Positions 24,718-33,542 of a stretch of DNA of 39,050 bases are shown here, piece by piece; positions within the stretch are counted from its first letter, which is position 1, and every line of letters starts with the position of its first letter. The stretch lies in assembly GCA_039921525.1 (NCBI GenBank), contig JBDSBP010000087.1, positions 1-39,050 of the forward strand. Reading direction: 5' to 3'. The notes beneath the pieces are model-generated. The model did no database searches. It was given only the letters and a program-made list of their open reading frames with translations, and had not been told where the DNA came from. The DNA comes from JADCRZ01 sp039921525. GTDB taxonomy: Bacteria; Bacteroidota; Bacteroidia; Chitinophagales; Chitinophagaceae. The position numbers and the translations under genes are program-made.

Positions 24718-24731
24718 ATGATGATCATCAT
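24718..24731. promoter_or_regulatory. ATGA-N6-TCAT palindrome between divergent genes
   Basis: ATGATGATCATCAT is a perfect 14-bp palindrome and fits TGA-N6-TCA, with the same ATGA/TCAT flanks as the palindrome at 21524-21541. It lies 91 bp from the start of the Cys-tailed protein and 126 bp from that of the flavin-binding protein. No exact TAnnTTTG element is placed properly on either side. It is a possible target of the receiver-Crp regulator. Confidence 0.4.
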
Positions 24732-24856
24732 TAAGCGATAGCAGTTGTCATAAATATTGATTTCATACTTTAATAATTTTGATTAAAATCCAGGTAATAG
24801 TTTCAATATCTATCCTTGAATGAAACTGATTTTTTTAAAAATTTAAAAATATAATT

Positions 24857-25306
24857 ATGCTAGGAGAACTAACAGAAACTCAAATAAACAACCTGTTATC
24901 CAGCCAAATAATAGGACGGATTGCCTGCTCAGCTGGAAGAAAGCCCTACATTGTGCCGGTTTTATATGTGTTCGATGGTAAATATATCTATGGCCAAAGC
25001 AGGGATGGTCAGAAGCTGGAAAGGCTGCGTAAAAACCCGGAAGTATGTTTTGAAGTAGATGCCATGACGGATATAGCCAACTGGCAAAGCGTGGTAGTGT
25101 ACGGAAAATTTGAAGAACTGGCTGGCGATGAAGCGGAGTATGAAAGAAGCAACTTATTGAACAGGGTAATGCCCATTATGACCACTTCAATTGTGCATGC
25201 ACATGAGCATGATGTAACCAGCGAAATTGATGATAGCAACCGGGTTAAAAAAGTAATGTATAGAATTAAGATACGAGAGAAAACTGGCAGGTATGAAAAA
25301 AGATAG
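24857..25306 (+). CDS. pyridoxamine 5'-phosphate oxidase-like flavin-binding protein
   Basis: A 149-residue split-barrel protein. Residues 1-100 carry the family pattern: LLSSQIIGRIACSAGRKPYI, then VPVLYVFDGKYIYGQSRDGQ, then NPEVCFEVDAM and NWQSVVVYGKFEEL. Such proteins bind FMN, F420 or haem and often reduce small toxic molecules (NimA-type nitroreductases belong here). The substrate is unknown. The start follows a long A/T-rich leader. It diverges from the Cys-tailed protein and ends at a CTAAAAAGAGGG-family hairpin. Its position beside an oxygen-signalling operon suggests a redox-stress role, which is inference. Confidence 0.8.
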   Translation: MLGELTETQINNLLSSQIIGRIACSAGRKPYIVPVLYVFDGKYIYGQSRDGQKLERLRKNPEVCFEVDAMTDIANWQSVVVYGKFEELAGDEAEYERSNLLNRVMPIMTTSIVHAHEHDVTSEIDDSNRVKKVMYRIKIREKTGRYEKR

Positions 25307-25391
25307 GCCTCGTTAAATTAGGAAATGCCTGAAAGGGCGCCATCCATTGTCACGATGAAGCCCTTTGAGCAAAATTTTAATGAATCAATTC

Positions 25392-25477
25392 GGGGCTGGC
25401 TAAAAAGAGGGTTAGTGCTGGAGAGTTTTATTAAATCCCGCCCGGACCAACCCTCTTTTTAGTTTTTAGTCACCCCG
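25392..25477. terminator. bidirectional hairpin terminator, CTAAAAAGAGGG family copy 2
   Basis: CTAAAAAGAGGGTT (25400-25413) is the exact complement of AACCCTCTTTTTAG (25449-25462). Outer arms GGGGCTG and CACCCCGG pair partly, with one CTAAAAA unit duplicated on the right side. It lies between the convergent flavin-binding protein and CoA-transferase genes. Confidence 0.75.
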
Positions 25478-25481
25478 GCAG

Positions 25482-26753
25482 CTATGCAGGGAATCTTTCC
25501 CAATACGCTTTATCGAGGGCTTCCCGATGATCCGGATGTGCTAAATTTATAAGAGCTCTTGCCCTTTGCTTTAAATTTTTGCCAAAAAGATTTGTTATAC
25601 CGTATTCCGTTACCACCCAATGCACATGGCCCCTGGTTGTAACAACTCCGGCACCTTCTTTCAAATACGGTACAATCCTCGATAATCCCTTAGACGTAAC
25701 CGACGGTATGGCTATAATAGGTTTCCCACCTTCCGATAAAGATGCACCACGCATAAAATCCATTTGTCCGCCTATGCCGGAGTACTGGTAGGTGCCAATA
25801 GAATCTGCGCATACCTGGCCCGTAAGATCTATTTCAATGGCACTGTTAACTGCCGTAACTTTTGCATTTTGCCGGATAATGCTGGTATCATTAACATAAC
25901 CAATATCCATAACGCGTACTCCGGGATTATCATCCACAAAATCATACAGCATTCTTGTACCTATCATAAAACCCGTAACTGACCGCCCGACATTAAGCTT
26001 CTTACGACTGTTATTTATTATTCCAGTTGTGATCAATGGAATTATTCCATCAGAAAACATTTCGGTATGAATACCCAGGTTCGCATGCCCGGATAAATTT
26101 TTTAACACCTGGTCTGGAATACTGCCAATACCCATTTGCAGGGTCGCTCCATCCTCGATCAGGGAAGCTACATATCGTCCAATCTGAATAATACTTTCGC
26201 TTGTTTTGGAGGAGTAATCAACCTCCGGTAATTCCATTTCTTTCCATACAAGAGACGTGATTTTGTTTACATGAATAAACCCATCACCATGAGTCCTGGG
26301 CATACGGGGATTAACCTGGGCAATGACAACTCTCGCCATGTCAACCGCAGCTCTTGCTATATCAACAGAGGTGCCAAGAGAACAATAGCCATGTGCATCA
26401 GGAGGTGATACTTGTATAATTGCTACATCTATGGGTAAAATATTCTGCTTGAATAATTGAGGTATCTGGCTCAGAAATATCGGTACGTAGTCACCATAAC
26501 TGCTATTAACCACAGATCGGGTACTGGCCGATACAAACAACGAATTAAAAAAAAAACTTTTTCTGTATTCAGCATTACTAAAATCAACATCTCCTAAAGT
26601 GGTGATGCTAACCAGTTCTACGTTTTCCAATTCAAGATGTCTTTTTTGCAAGGCTTTGATAATATGAACAGGGGTGGCCGCACTGCCATGAATAAAAACC
26701 CGGTTGCCTGAAGTAATACACTGAACTGCCTCTTCTGCTTTAATATAATTCAT
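25482..26753 (-). CDS. acetyl-CoA hydrolase/CoA-transferase family protein
   Basis: A 423-residue class I CoA-transferase of the acetyl-CoA hydrolase/4-hydroxybutyrate CoA-transferase type. The N-terminal half has VFIHGSAATP and IDVAIIQVSPPDAHGYCSLG. The C-terminal half has LQMGIGSIPDQVL, then MFSDGIIPL, then NSAIEIDLTGQVCADSIG with the expected catalytic Glu307 in AIEID, and SGIGGQMDFMRGA, which forms the CoA site. It transfers CoA between acetyl-CoA and another carboxylate, probably in acetate or fermentation metabolism. The exact partner acid cannot be read. The length and motifs are complete. It is a lone gene, ending at a shared hairpin. Confidence 0.88.
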   Translation of the reverse strand: MNYIKAEEAVQCITSGNRVFIHGSAATPVHIIKALQKRHLELENVELVSITTLGDVDFSNAEYRKSFFFNSLFVSASTRSVVNSSYGDYVPIFLSQIPQLFKQNILPIDVAIIQVSPPDAHGYCSLGTSVDIARAAVDMARVVIAQVNPRMPRTHGDGFIHVNKITSLVWKEMELPEVDYSSKTSESIIQIGRYVASLIEDGATLQMGIGSIPDQVLKNLSGHANLGIHTEMFSDGIIPLITTGIINNSRKKLNVGRSVTGFMIGTRMLYDFVDDNPGVRVMDIGYVNDTSIIRQNAKVTAVNSAIEIDLTGQVCADSIGTYQYSGIGGQMDFMRGASLSEGGKPIIAIPSVTSKGLSRIVPYLKEGAGVVTTRGHVHWVVTEYGITNLFGKNLKQRARALINLAHPDHREALDKAYWERFPA

Positions 26754-26998
26754 GAAAATCGTTTATGCTGTTAATGGCGATCTGACAGGGATAATGAAAT
26801 TTTACAACACCTGGAAAGGACTAACATAAGTCTAAAATTGCCACTGAACCCGCAATTCTTTTTTTCCCCAAAAGGGTTGTAGCTTGTTTTGGTAATGCCA
26901 ATAATCGAAAATATTGATATACTATTATTATTAGGGATCGTAATTATTAAACGGCCTCCATTATCAGCAGCCAGGGCCAGACCCGCGCTTCAACGATG

Positions 26999-29473
26999 TC
27001 ATTTCATCGCCGTAATCATATAAACTTTTCCTTTCACTGTATGAAATGAAATAACATAACCATTCTTACCAGCAACCGATTTTTCGCTAACACCTGTAAT
27101 TCTCACCGGAACAGCAGTTCTTATCTTACAAATACCACCAGATGCGGAGCGGATAGCGGCATTGGTTAAACGATGATTTTTCCAATTGATAGATACTTCG
27201 AAATTGCCCCTTGCCTTAAGACCCTTTATCGATCCTTGCTGCCAGGCATCTGGTAAGGAAGGCAACAGGTGGATCTCTCCTAAATGGCTCTGTAAAAGCA
27301 TTTCCGACATACCGGATATCCCACCAAAATTGCCGTCGATCTGAAATGGAGGATGCGCATCAAACAGGTTTACATAGGAACCGCCGCCATTTGCATAGTT
27401 AGTGCCTGTCTGGCCCGTAATGTGCAAAAGGTCGCGGATCATTTTATAAGCATGATTGCCCTCTAATAACCTTGCCCAGAAATTTATCTTCCAGGCCAGG
27501 CTCCAGCCTGTACCTGCATCGCCCCTTAGTTCCAATGTTTTTTTGGACGCAGCAGCAAATTCAGGTGTAGTAGTGGGAGAAATCTGGCGACCAGGATACA
27601 ATCCAAACAAATGTGATACATGCCGGTGATGCGGATCAGTATCTTCCCAATCCTTATACCATTCCTGTAAGTTTCCTTTTTTACCGATATGAAGCGGGAA
27701 CAACTTTTTCTTTTTAGCGATAATAAGGTCACGAAAAGCTGCATCTTCATTCAATTCGTTGGAAGCATCCACCAGGTTGGTAAACAAATCCCAGATGATG
27801 GACATATCCATAGTAGTAGCGATAGACGCACTTCCTTTTTTACCATTATCATCAATGAAGCTGTTTTCAGGGGAGAAAGATGGCGCTGTTACCAGGAAGC
27901 CATTCTTATCTTCTACCAACCAGTCAAGACAAAATTCTGCCGCCCCTTTCATTAGCGGGTAAGCCGTTGTTTTCAACCATTTTTTATCTTTCGTAAATTC
28001 GTAATGTGTCCATAAATGTTGTGAAAGCCAGGGTGAGCCCATGCTCCAGTTGGCCCACATCGGATCGCCTTTGCCGATATCGCCAACTGGGTTGCTGAGC
28101 GCCCATACATCACTGTTATGATGAACCGCCCAGCCTTTTGCGTGGTAAAATTCTTTGGCTGTTACCCTCCCGGTTACGGCGGCATTTTTAACAAAATCTA
28201 AAAGAGGCAGGTGCATTTCGGAAAGATTGGTTGGCTCCGCGGGCCAATAATTCATTTGCACATTGATATTTGTTGTATAATTAGCGCTCCAGGGTGGTCG
28301 TAATTCTTTGTTCCATATACCCTGTAAATTGGCCGGCAGACCTGCTGCGCGCGAACTTGAAATAAGCAGGTACCTGCCATATTGAAAATAGAGTGTCTCC
28401 AATGAGGGATCCTTTGCTCCTTCCGTGTAACCAAGCAAGCGTTCACCAGTTGGTAAAGATGCATTTTTATTATCAGCGGGAGACGCAAGTTTAAATGATA
28501 CCCGGTTAAAATAATGATGAAAATCTGAAAGATGATTGCCAAGCAGCTGTTGCCAGTTTTTTTTAACAGCTGCAATTAAATATTCTGAAGCTAATTTATC
28601 TTCATCTTTTCCCTGCGAGTCAGGGCATTTATCAAAGCCGTTGAAGCTGGTAGCGGCGGAAAGATAAACAAGAACATCTGTAGCATTACTGACGGCAATA
28701 CCACTTGTGTCTGCAGTTATTTTTCCTTCTTTACTTACTGCTTTTATGCGCCATTCATATCGCATGCCCCTGCATCCACTGCTATCAACTTCTGTAATCG
28801 GATTATTGGTGCGAATATAATTAGGTTCAATGTGGGAAGGCGCTTTACCCTTGATTATTATTTCTTTGTTGCCAGTTACCGATAGCAATGTCTTCAAGGG
28901 GCTCTTCGTACTTAATACAAAATTTAATTGCCCGGGTTTACTGGCAGTAAGGTGGATAACGATTACCTGGTCAGGTTGGGAACTGATAACCTGTCTCGTG
29001 AAGGTGACACCACCTATTTTAAAGCGGGTTGTAGTAATGGCATCGATAATATCCAGGTCACGGTAATAGGACGAAACTGCCGTATCTTTAAATTGCTGGC
29101 TGATTATAAGGTCTCCTAAAGGCAGATAAGATTCTGAATAATACCCCTGCATATTCTTTGCCAGGTCATATGCTTTGGCATAGTCTTCTTCTTTAAAAAG
29201 CGCTTCCCTGGCCAGCAATAAATTATCATACGCTTTCGGATTAACATTCGTTCTTACAGGGCCGCCCGTCCATAAGCTGGCTTCATTCAACTGGATCAAT
29301 TCTTTTCCCACGCCACCAAATACCATAGCACCTAAGCGGCCATTACCTACGGGCAAGGCCTCGGTCCATACTTTTGCGGGTTTTTTATACCAAAGTTTCA
29401 GTGGTTCCTGCGCACATAGACACTCGGTAATTGCGAAAAGTGAAATATTGAAAATGAGAATTCTTTTTATCAT
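26999..29473 (-). CDS. GH95-family alpha-L-fucosidase/galactosidase, secreted
   Basis: An 824-residue exported glycoside hydrolase of family GH95. ATG 29473 is chosen as start because the signal (MIKRILIFNISLFAITECLC) begins there. The N-terminal beta-domain opens LWYKKPAKVWTEALPVGNGR, then LGAMVFGG and QLNEASLWTGGP, hallmark GH95 text. The (alpha/alpha)6 barrel includes NYTTNINVQMNYWPAEPTNL, whose Asn pair corresponds to Asn421/Asn423 of Bifidobacterium AfcA. It also has FSPENSF with the general-acid Glu, HRHVSHLFGLYPG, and QIDGNFGG with the conserved Asp. All key residues seem present. It removes alpha-1,2-linked L-fucose (or L-galactose). It is monocistronic and lies 9.3 kb beyond the far side of the nos island from susCD, so a joint role is only possible. 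Confidence 0.92.
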   Translation of the reverse strand: MIKRILIFNISLFAITECLCAQEPLKLWYKKPAKVWTEALPVGNGRLGAMVFGGVGKELIQLNEASLWTGGPVRTNVNPKAYDNLLLAREALFKEEDYAKAYDLAKNMQGYYSESYLPLGDLIISQQFKDTAVSSYYRDLDIIDAITTTRFKIGGVTFTRQVISSQPDQVIVIHLTASKPGQLNFVLSTKSPLKTLLSVTGNKEIIIKGKAPSHIEPNYIRTNNPITEVDSSGCRGMRYEWRIKAVSKEGKITADTSGIAVSNATDVLVYLSAATSFNGFDKCPDSQGKDEDKLASEYLIAAVKKNWQQLLGNHLSDFHHYFNRVSFKLASPADNKNASLPTGERLLGYTEGAKDPSLETLYFQYGRYLLISSSRAAGLPANLQGIWNKELRPPWSANYTTNINVQMNYWPAEPTNLSEMHLPLLDFVKNAAVTGRVTAKEFYHAKGWAVHHNSDVWALSNPVGDIGKGDPMWANWSMGSPWLSQHLWTHYEFTKDKKWLKTTAYPLMKGAAEFCLDWLVEDKNGFLVTAPSFSPENSFIDDNGKKGSASIATTMDMSIIWDLFTNLVDASNELNEDAAFRDLIIAKKKKLFPLHIGKKGNLQEWYKDWEDTDPHHRHVSHLFGLYPGRQISPTTTPEFAAASKKTLELRGDAGTGWSLAWKINFWARLLEGNHAYKMIRDLLHITGQTGTNYANGGGSYVNLFDAHPPFQIDGNFGGISGMSEMLLQSHLGEIHLLPSLPDAWQQGSIKGLKARGNFEVSINWKNHRLTNAAIRSASGGICKIRTAVPVRITGVSEKSVAGKNGYVISFHTVKGKVYMITAMK

Positions 29474-29755
29474 CCTTGTTGTAGAAAATGTAATGGCAGG
29501 TAATGGCATATAGGATATTTTAGTACAAGAAATATGATTTTTAGACTATCATTAAAAAGAAACGGGTTGAATATAAGAAAGTTACCTGAAAATAAAATCT
29601 ATTTATGCCAATAAATGTGTTGGCGATAATTTTCTACATAAAATTTTGTTTGATGAAAGATATAGAACTTTTATTATGTGTTGCTTAAACAAAAGGCGCG
29701 CATTGCGATGGCATGTGTATTGTGCTGTGTAAATCATCATTAAATCATTATAACA

Positions 29756-30292
29756 ATGGATAGCATTAATAAAAATCAGCAGGAAGACAATCATGAAGAT
29801 CTGCAGGATTTCGCAGCTGCAGACAGGATTATTGAATTAGTAAAACAAGCCAAGTCTTGTTTTTTCTGCACCAGATCATCTATAGGACCGTCTCTTGGTG
29901 TGAGGCCAATGAGTATCCAAAAGACCGACGAGGACGGAACGCTGTGGTTCCTTAGCGCCAATGACAGTCATAAAAATGCGGAAATTGCGGAAGATAGTTC
30001 AGTGAAGTTGTACTTTCAAGGTTCTGCACACTCGGATTTTTTATACCTGACAGGTCATGCAAGTATCTCTGAAGATCCTTCGCTAATTAAAGAATTGTGG
30101 GAACCAATATTAAAAACATGGTTTACAGAAGGAGAAAATGATCCACGCATTTCTGTTATAAGATTTGCACCTGAAACAGGGTATTATTGGGATAATAAAC
30201 ATGGCAATGCTGTCGCTGGTGTGAAGATGTTGTGGGGCGCAATGGTGGGCAAAACGATGGATGATTCAATAGAAGGGAGATTGGATGTGTAA
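29756..30292 (+). CDS. general stress protein 26-like split-barrel protein
   Basis: A 178-residue pyridoxamine 5'-phosphate oxidase-like protein. After an acidic N-terminus it has SCFFCTRSSIGPSLGVRPMS, then GTLWFLSANDSHKNAEIAED, VKLYFQGSAHSDFLYLTGHA, and VIRFAPETGYYWDNKHGN near the end. This is the general-stress-protein-26 pattern; relatives bind FMN or FAD. Its function is presumably in stress tolerance. It diverges from the GH95 gene over 282 bp. A large intergenic palindrome region follows. Confidence 0.85.
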   Translation: MDSINKNQQEDNHEDLQDFAAADRIIELVKQAKSCFFCTRSSIGPSLGVRPMSIQKTDEDGTLWFLSANDSHKNAEIAEDSSVKLYFQGSAHSDFLYLTGHASISEDPSLIKELWEPILKTWFTEGENDPRISVIRFAPETGYYWDNKHGNAVAGVKMLWGAMVGKTMDDSIEGRLDV

Positions 30293-30540
30293 TAAATATC
30301 TAAGGTTGAAATGAAGCGCTTACGCATATTAACTGCGTACTGTATGCGCAACAGCAAAGGTATATTACCTTTTGGGATGCTAATAGAAAATTCGTTGAAA
30401 TAATGGGTGACTTTGACTGCCGTATCTTACCATCCTTAAACAAAGAGCTACGGTTAGGACGCTTCTTATTTTATTATGCATAGTCATCCAGGTAAGAGAT
30501 AATTGAAAATGGTGGGTAGGCCCTGTAAGGGCTAAATATA

Positions 30541-30706
30541 CTAGTGTTAAGTTAAGTATCAAATGACGTATTGGCTATCCGCTTTCAGCTATCGGCTTTC
30601 AGCTAAATAATACCGTTTGTTCCAACTAACAGCGATCTGGTTTGCCGATAGCTGATAGCCGGCAGCCGATAGCTAATGCGTCAGAACACAGTTAACTTAA
30701 CACTAG
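30541..30706. repeat. large imperfect inverted repeat A
   Basis: CTAGTGTTAAGTTAA (30541-30555) is matched exactly by its complement at 30692-30706. Inward, the arms continue with ACG(T/C)ATT(G/A)GCTATC(C/G)G and GCTATCGGC blocks, giving arms of about 65-70 bp with mismatches. The internal GCTATCGGC/GCCGATAGC units recur. No ORF or transposase is inside, so it resembles a MITE or REP-type hairpin. Confidence 0.65.
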
Positions 30707-30745
30707 CACAGGGTGGAGACCTGTGACAGGGATTATGATTTGACC

Positions 30746-30840
30746 CAAGCCCTGTAGGGTATAATATCTTAGCAGAGGATGCCGCTCTTTGTTACAATGA
30801 CCTCGTCCTCGGATAAGATATTTCACCCTTTCAGGGCTTG
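30746..30840. repeat. imperfect inverted repeat B
   Basis: The left arm opens CAAGCCCTGTAGGGTATAAT (from 30746) and continues ATCTTAGCAGAGGAT. It matches the complement of GAGGATAAGATA-like sequence and CACCCTTTCAGGGCTTG ending at 30840, with a few mismatches. Just left, CACAGG-7-CCTGTG (30707-30725) is a further small stem, and GCCCTGTAAGGGC (30520-30532) repeats the arm tip. A partial REP-like segment TCAAGGAGGGGAAGGTAGC lies at about 30919-30937. The remaining bases of 30293-30984 show no gene. Confidence 0.6.
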
Positions 30841-30984
30841 TTCCATTTACAACAATCATAACATCTGGAATTTTCGTGTAACAAAAGAAAAGATGTGTGC
30901 TAACGGTAGCTCTTTATTCAAGGAGGGGAAGGTAGCGCAGTCATCCATGAAGGTTATTAAAAGTATTTATGCTGAAAGCAAATT

Positions 30985-32166
30985 TTAATGAGTATAAACC
31001 CGGTTTAATTTAACCTCCGGATTTAAACTCACCCCAAAACCCGGCTCATCCAGGTCACTAACTTTTATGCGGCCATTAACGGGAACAGGCTCATTCAGCA
31101 GTAACGGGTTGAACATGGGTACTACCTTATCTGCCTTTGGGGCCATCATTAGAAATTCGGCAAATGGACTATTGTGCCTGGTAATTACAAAATGATAACT
31201 ATAAACGGAAGATCCGTGAGGTACTACCATTACGTTATGACTATCTGCAAGTGCTGAAATTTTTATGAGTTCGCTGATGCCACCGCACCATCCAACATCA
31301 GGCTGGATAATATCGCAGCATTTCATTTCAAGCAGCAAACGAAATCCCCAACGGGTGGCTTCATGTTCACCGGTAGTGATAAGCATGCCTTTCGGAACAT
31401 TCTTACGTAATTCTGCATACCCCCAGTAGTCATCCGGTGAAAGACATTCTTCCATCCATTTCAAATTGTATTCCTTTGCTTTATATGCCATCCGTATTGC
31501 GTAGTTAACATCAAGGCTCATCCAGCAATCAAACATCAGGAAAAAATCATCGCCTACCCTGTTGCGCATTGTTTCCAACTCCGTTATATTTTTCTTCAAA
31601 CCTTCTTCCCCTTCAGAAGGGCTATGATGAAGCGGCATTTTTCCGCCGATGAATCCCATTTCTTTAGCAAGATCGGGTCGCGCGCCTGTTGCATAAAAGG
31701 GTTGTTCTGATCGTACGGCGCCACCCAGTAGATGGTAAACGGGTTCCTTCCTTATTTTGGCTAACAGATCCCACAGGGCAAGGTCAACACAGGATATTGT
31801 ATTAAGCACAATTCCCTTCCTTCCATAAAACAACGATGCATTGTACATTTGATCCCAGATCTTTTCGAGGCTGGTAACGTTCTGTCCTTCAATAAACCGG
31901 GCGAGGTGTTTTTCTACGATGAAAGCCCCGAGTTCACCCCCAGTACTAACGGCGAAGCCTATGGTACCATCAGATGCTTCGACTTCAACAACCAACGTGC
32001 CTAAAACATTAAGGCCGAAAGACTGGCGGCTATTACGGTATTCAGGATACTTGCTCATGGGGGTAGCAACATGGTCGTCAATCCAGTGATCCTTATTCTG
32101 GTCGTGGTAATCTGCGCCCCCTCCCCTTACAGTAAAAGCGCGTATGTGCTTTATGGTTATATTCAT
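30985..32166 (-). CDS. rhmD: L-rhamnonate dehydratase, enolase superfamily
   Basis: A 393-residue acid-sugar dehydratase of the enolase superfamily. ATG 32166 (MNITIKHIRAFTVRGGGADY) is preferred: it begins like known L-rhamnonate dehydratases and leaves 16 bp after the upstream gene; starting at 32235 would overlap that gene by 53 bp. Catalytic and metal motifs are KMPLHHSP, FDCWMSLD, WMEECL, TTGEHEATRWGF, IIQPDVGWCGG and VVPHGSSVYSYH. It converts L-rhamnonate to 2-keto-3-deoxy-L-rhamnonate in the non-phosphorylative rhamnose route. The adjoining MFS transporter fits uptake of the acid. The other pathway enzymes (dehydrogenase, aldolase) are not in this window. Confidence 0.88.
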   Translation of the reverse strand: MNITIKHIRAFTVRGGGADYHDQNKDHWIDDHVATPMSKYPEYRNSRQSFGLNVLGTLVVEVEASDGTIGFAVSTGGELGAFIVEKHLARFIEGQNVTSLEKIWDQMYNASLFYGRKGIVLNTISCVDLALWDLLAKIRKEPVYHLLGGAVRSEQPFYATGARPDLAKEMGFIGGKMPLHHSPSEGEEGLKKNITELETMRNRVGDDFFLMFDCWMSLDVNYAIRMAYKAKEYNLKWMEECLSPDDYWGYAELRKNVPKGMLITTGEHEATRWGFRLLLEMKCCDIIQPDVGWCGGISELIKISALADSHNVMVVPHGSSVYSYHFVITRHNSPFAEFLMMAPKADKVVPMFNPLLLNEPVPVNGRIKVSDLDEPGFGVSLNPEVKLNRVYTH

Positions 32167-32182
32167 ATAATCAGGCAAATTT

Positions 32183-33487
32183 TTATTTATTCCTTTTGTT
32201 TTCGATGCCATCATTGATGCTTTTTTTAATGCCAAGTATCAGGATGGCGCTTAGCAGTGCACTGCCTGAAAGTAGATAAAGGCCCGCGCTTTTTGATGCA
32301 TAAGTCTCTTCCATCCATATCCTGGCATTCGGTGCAACAAAACCGCCTAGTGTTCCCAATGCATTGATAAGTGCAATACCACCTGCGGCCGCCACACCCG
32401 CCAGGTAACCGGTGGGGAAGGTCCAGAAAATAGGCTGTGGGCCTATAATACCCGCAGCCGCAACACATATTGCCGTAAATGCAAATACAGGATTGCCTGT
32501 TGATGCTGATCCGGCAATGCCTGCTGCGGCCATGACTAAGGTAATGGATGCTGTGATACGTTTCCCGCCCAGGCGGTTAGAAAGACGAGGGAGCCAGTAA
32601 ACAGCCAGGAGGGCACACATCCAGGGAATAGCAGTGAGTAATCCTACTTCCAGTCCAACTTTTTTTCCTGAAAGATTTGCCACCTGGGTAGGAATATAAT
32701 ACACCAACCCGTATAAGCTCGCCTGTATAAAAAAATAGATCAGGCAGAAAAATAACACATTCGGATCTGCAAGACTTTTTAAAACACTTTTTGGACCTTT
32801 ATGATGTTTTATCACCTCCTCTGAATCTATTTCATCCTGCAAAATTTGTTTTTCCTGCGGGTTAAGCCATGATGCATCGGCGGGTTTGTTATCGAGATAC
32901 CAGAACGCCCATATGCCTGCAACGGAAGCAAGAATGCCTTCTACCAAAAACATCCATTGCCATCCCTTAATTCCTGCAAAGCCATCCAGGTCAAGCAATA
33001 GCCCGGATAAGGGTCCACCGAGAATAAGTGCAATCGGTGCGCCGAAATAAAAAAGTCCCAGGGCCCTGCCACGAACCTGCGAAGGATACCAATAAGTGAG
33101 ATACAAAATCACTCCCGGGAAAAATCCTGCTTCAGCAACGCCGAGCAGGAAACGCAGTATGTAAAACGTTGTTTCCGTTTTAGCAAACATCATTGCTGAT
33201 GAAACAAGCCCCCATGTTACCATGATGCGACACATCCATATGCGGGCTCCTATCCTATGCATGATCAGGTTCGAAGGAATTTCAAACAATGCATAACCCA
33301 GGAAAAAAATTCCAGCGCCGAAAGCAAACATACTGTCTGTAAGCTGGGTATCTGCCTGGAAGGCTTGTTTGGCGAAACCTACGTTTGCCCTATCCAGGAA
33401 GGCAAATACATACATTAACAACAAAAAAGGAATTAATCTTTTTGTGACTTTGGCTACTGACTTTTCCTTTACGCTCTTATCCTGCAT
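32183..33487 (-). CDS. MFS transporter, anion:cation symporter family
   Basis: A 434-residue inner-membrane carrier with 12 predicted hydrophobic segments. RLIPFLLLMYVFAFLDRANV is the family's TM1 signature and YALFEIPSNLIMHRIGARIW the loop 2-3 motif. LRFLLGVAEAGFFPGVILYL is diagnostic of the ACS group (glucarate, galactonate and similar acid-sugar importers). It precedes the rhamnonate dehydratase by 16 bp in the same operon, so L-rhamnonate or a related acid sugar is the likely cargo. No unusual truncation is seen. Confidence 0.9.
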   Translation of the reverse strand: MQDKSVKEKSVAKVTKRLIPFLLLMYVFAFLDRANVGFAKQAFQADTQLTDSMFAFGAGIFFLGYALFEIPSNLIMHRIGARIWMCRIMVTWGLVSSAMMFAKTETTFYILRFLLGVAEAGFFPGVILYLTYWYPSQVRGRALGLFYFGAPIALILGGPLSGLLLDLDGFAGIKGWQWMFLVEGILASVAGIWAFWYLDNKPADASWLNPQEKQILQDEIDSEEVIKHHKGPKSVLKSLADPNVLFFCLIYFFIQASLYGLVYYIPTQVANLSGKKVGLEVGLLTAIPWMCALLAVYWLPRLSNRLGGKRITASITLVMAAAGIAGSASTGNPVFAFTAICVAAAGIIGPQPIFWTFPTGYLAGVAAAGGIALINALGTLGGFVAPNARIWMEETYASKSAGLYLLSGSALLSAILILGIKKSINDGIENKRNK

Positions 33488-33542
33488 ATGATTTTTTTAA
33501 TAAGCCGTCCGTCGGCCAGAGACATGAAAATAAGCTTGCTGG

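Noticed and set aside
26754..26998. TGA-N6-TCA site upstream of the CoA-transferase
   Set aside because: Looked for and not found; the ATC...GAT pair near 26908-26922 has the wrong half-site and spacing.
30541..30840. insertion sequence or CRISPR array in the 30.3-31.0 kb gap
   Set aside because: No transposase frame and no regularly spaced direct repeats; the structure is two different inverted repeats.
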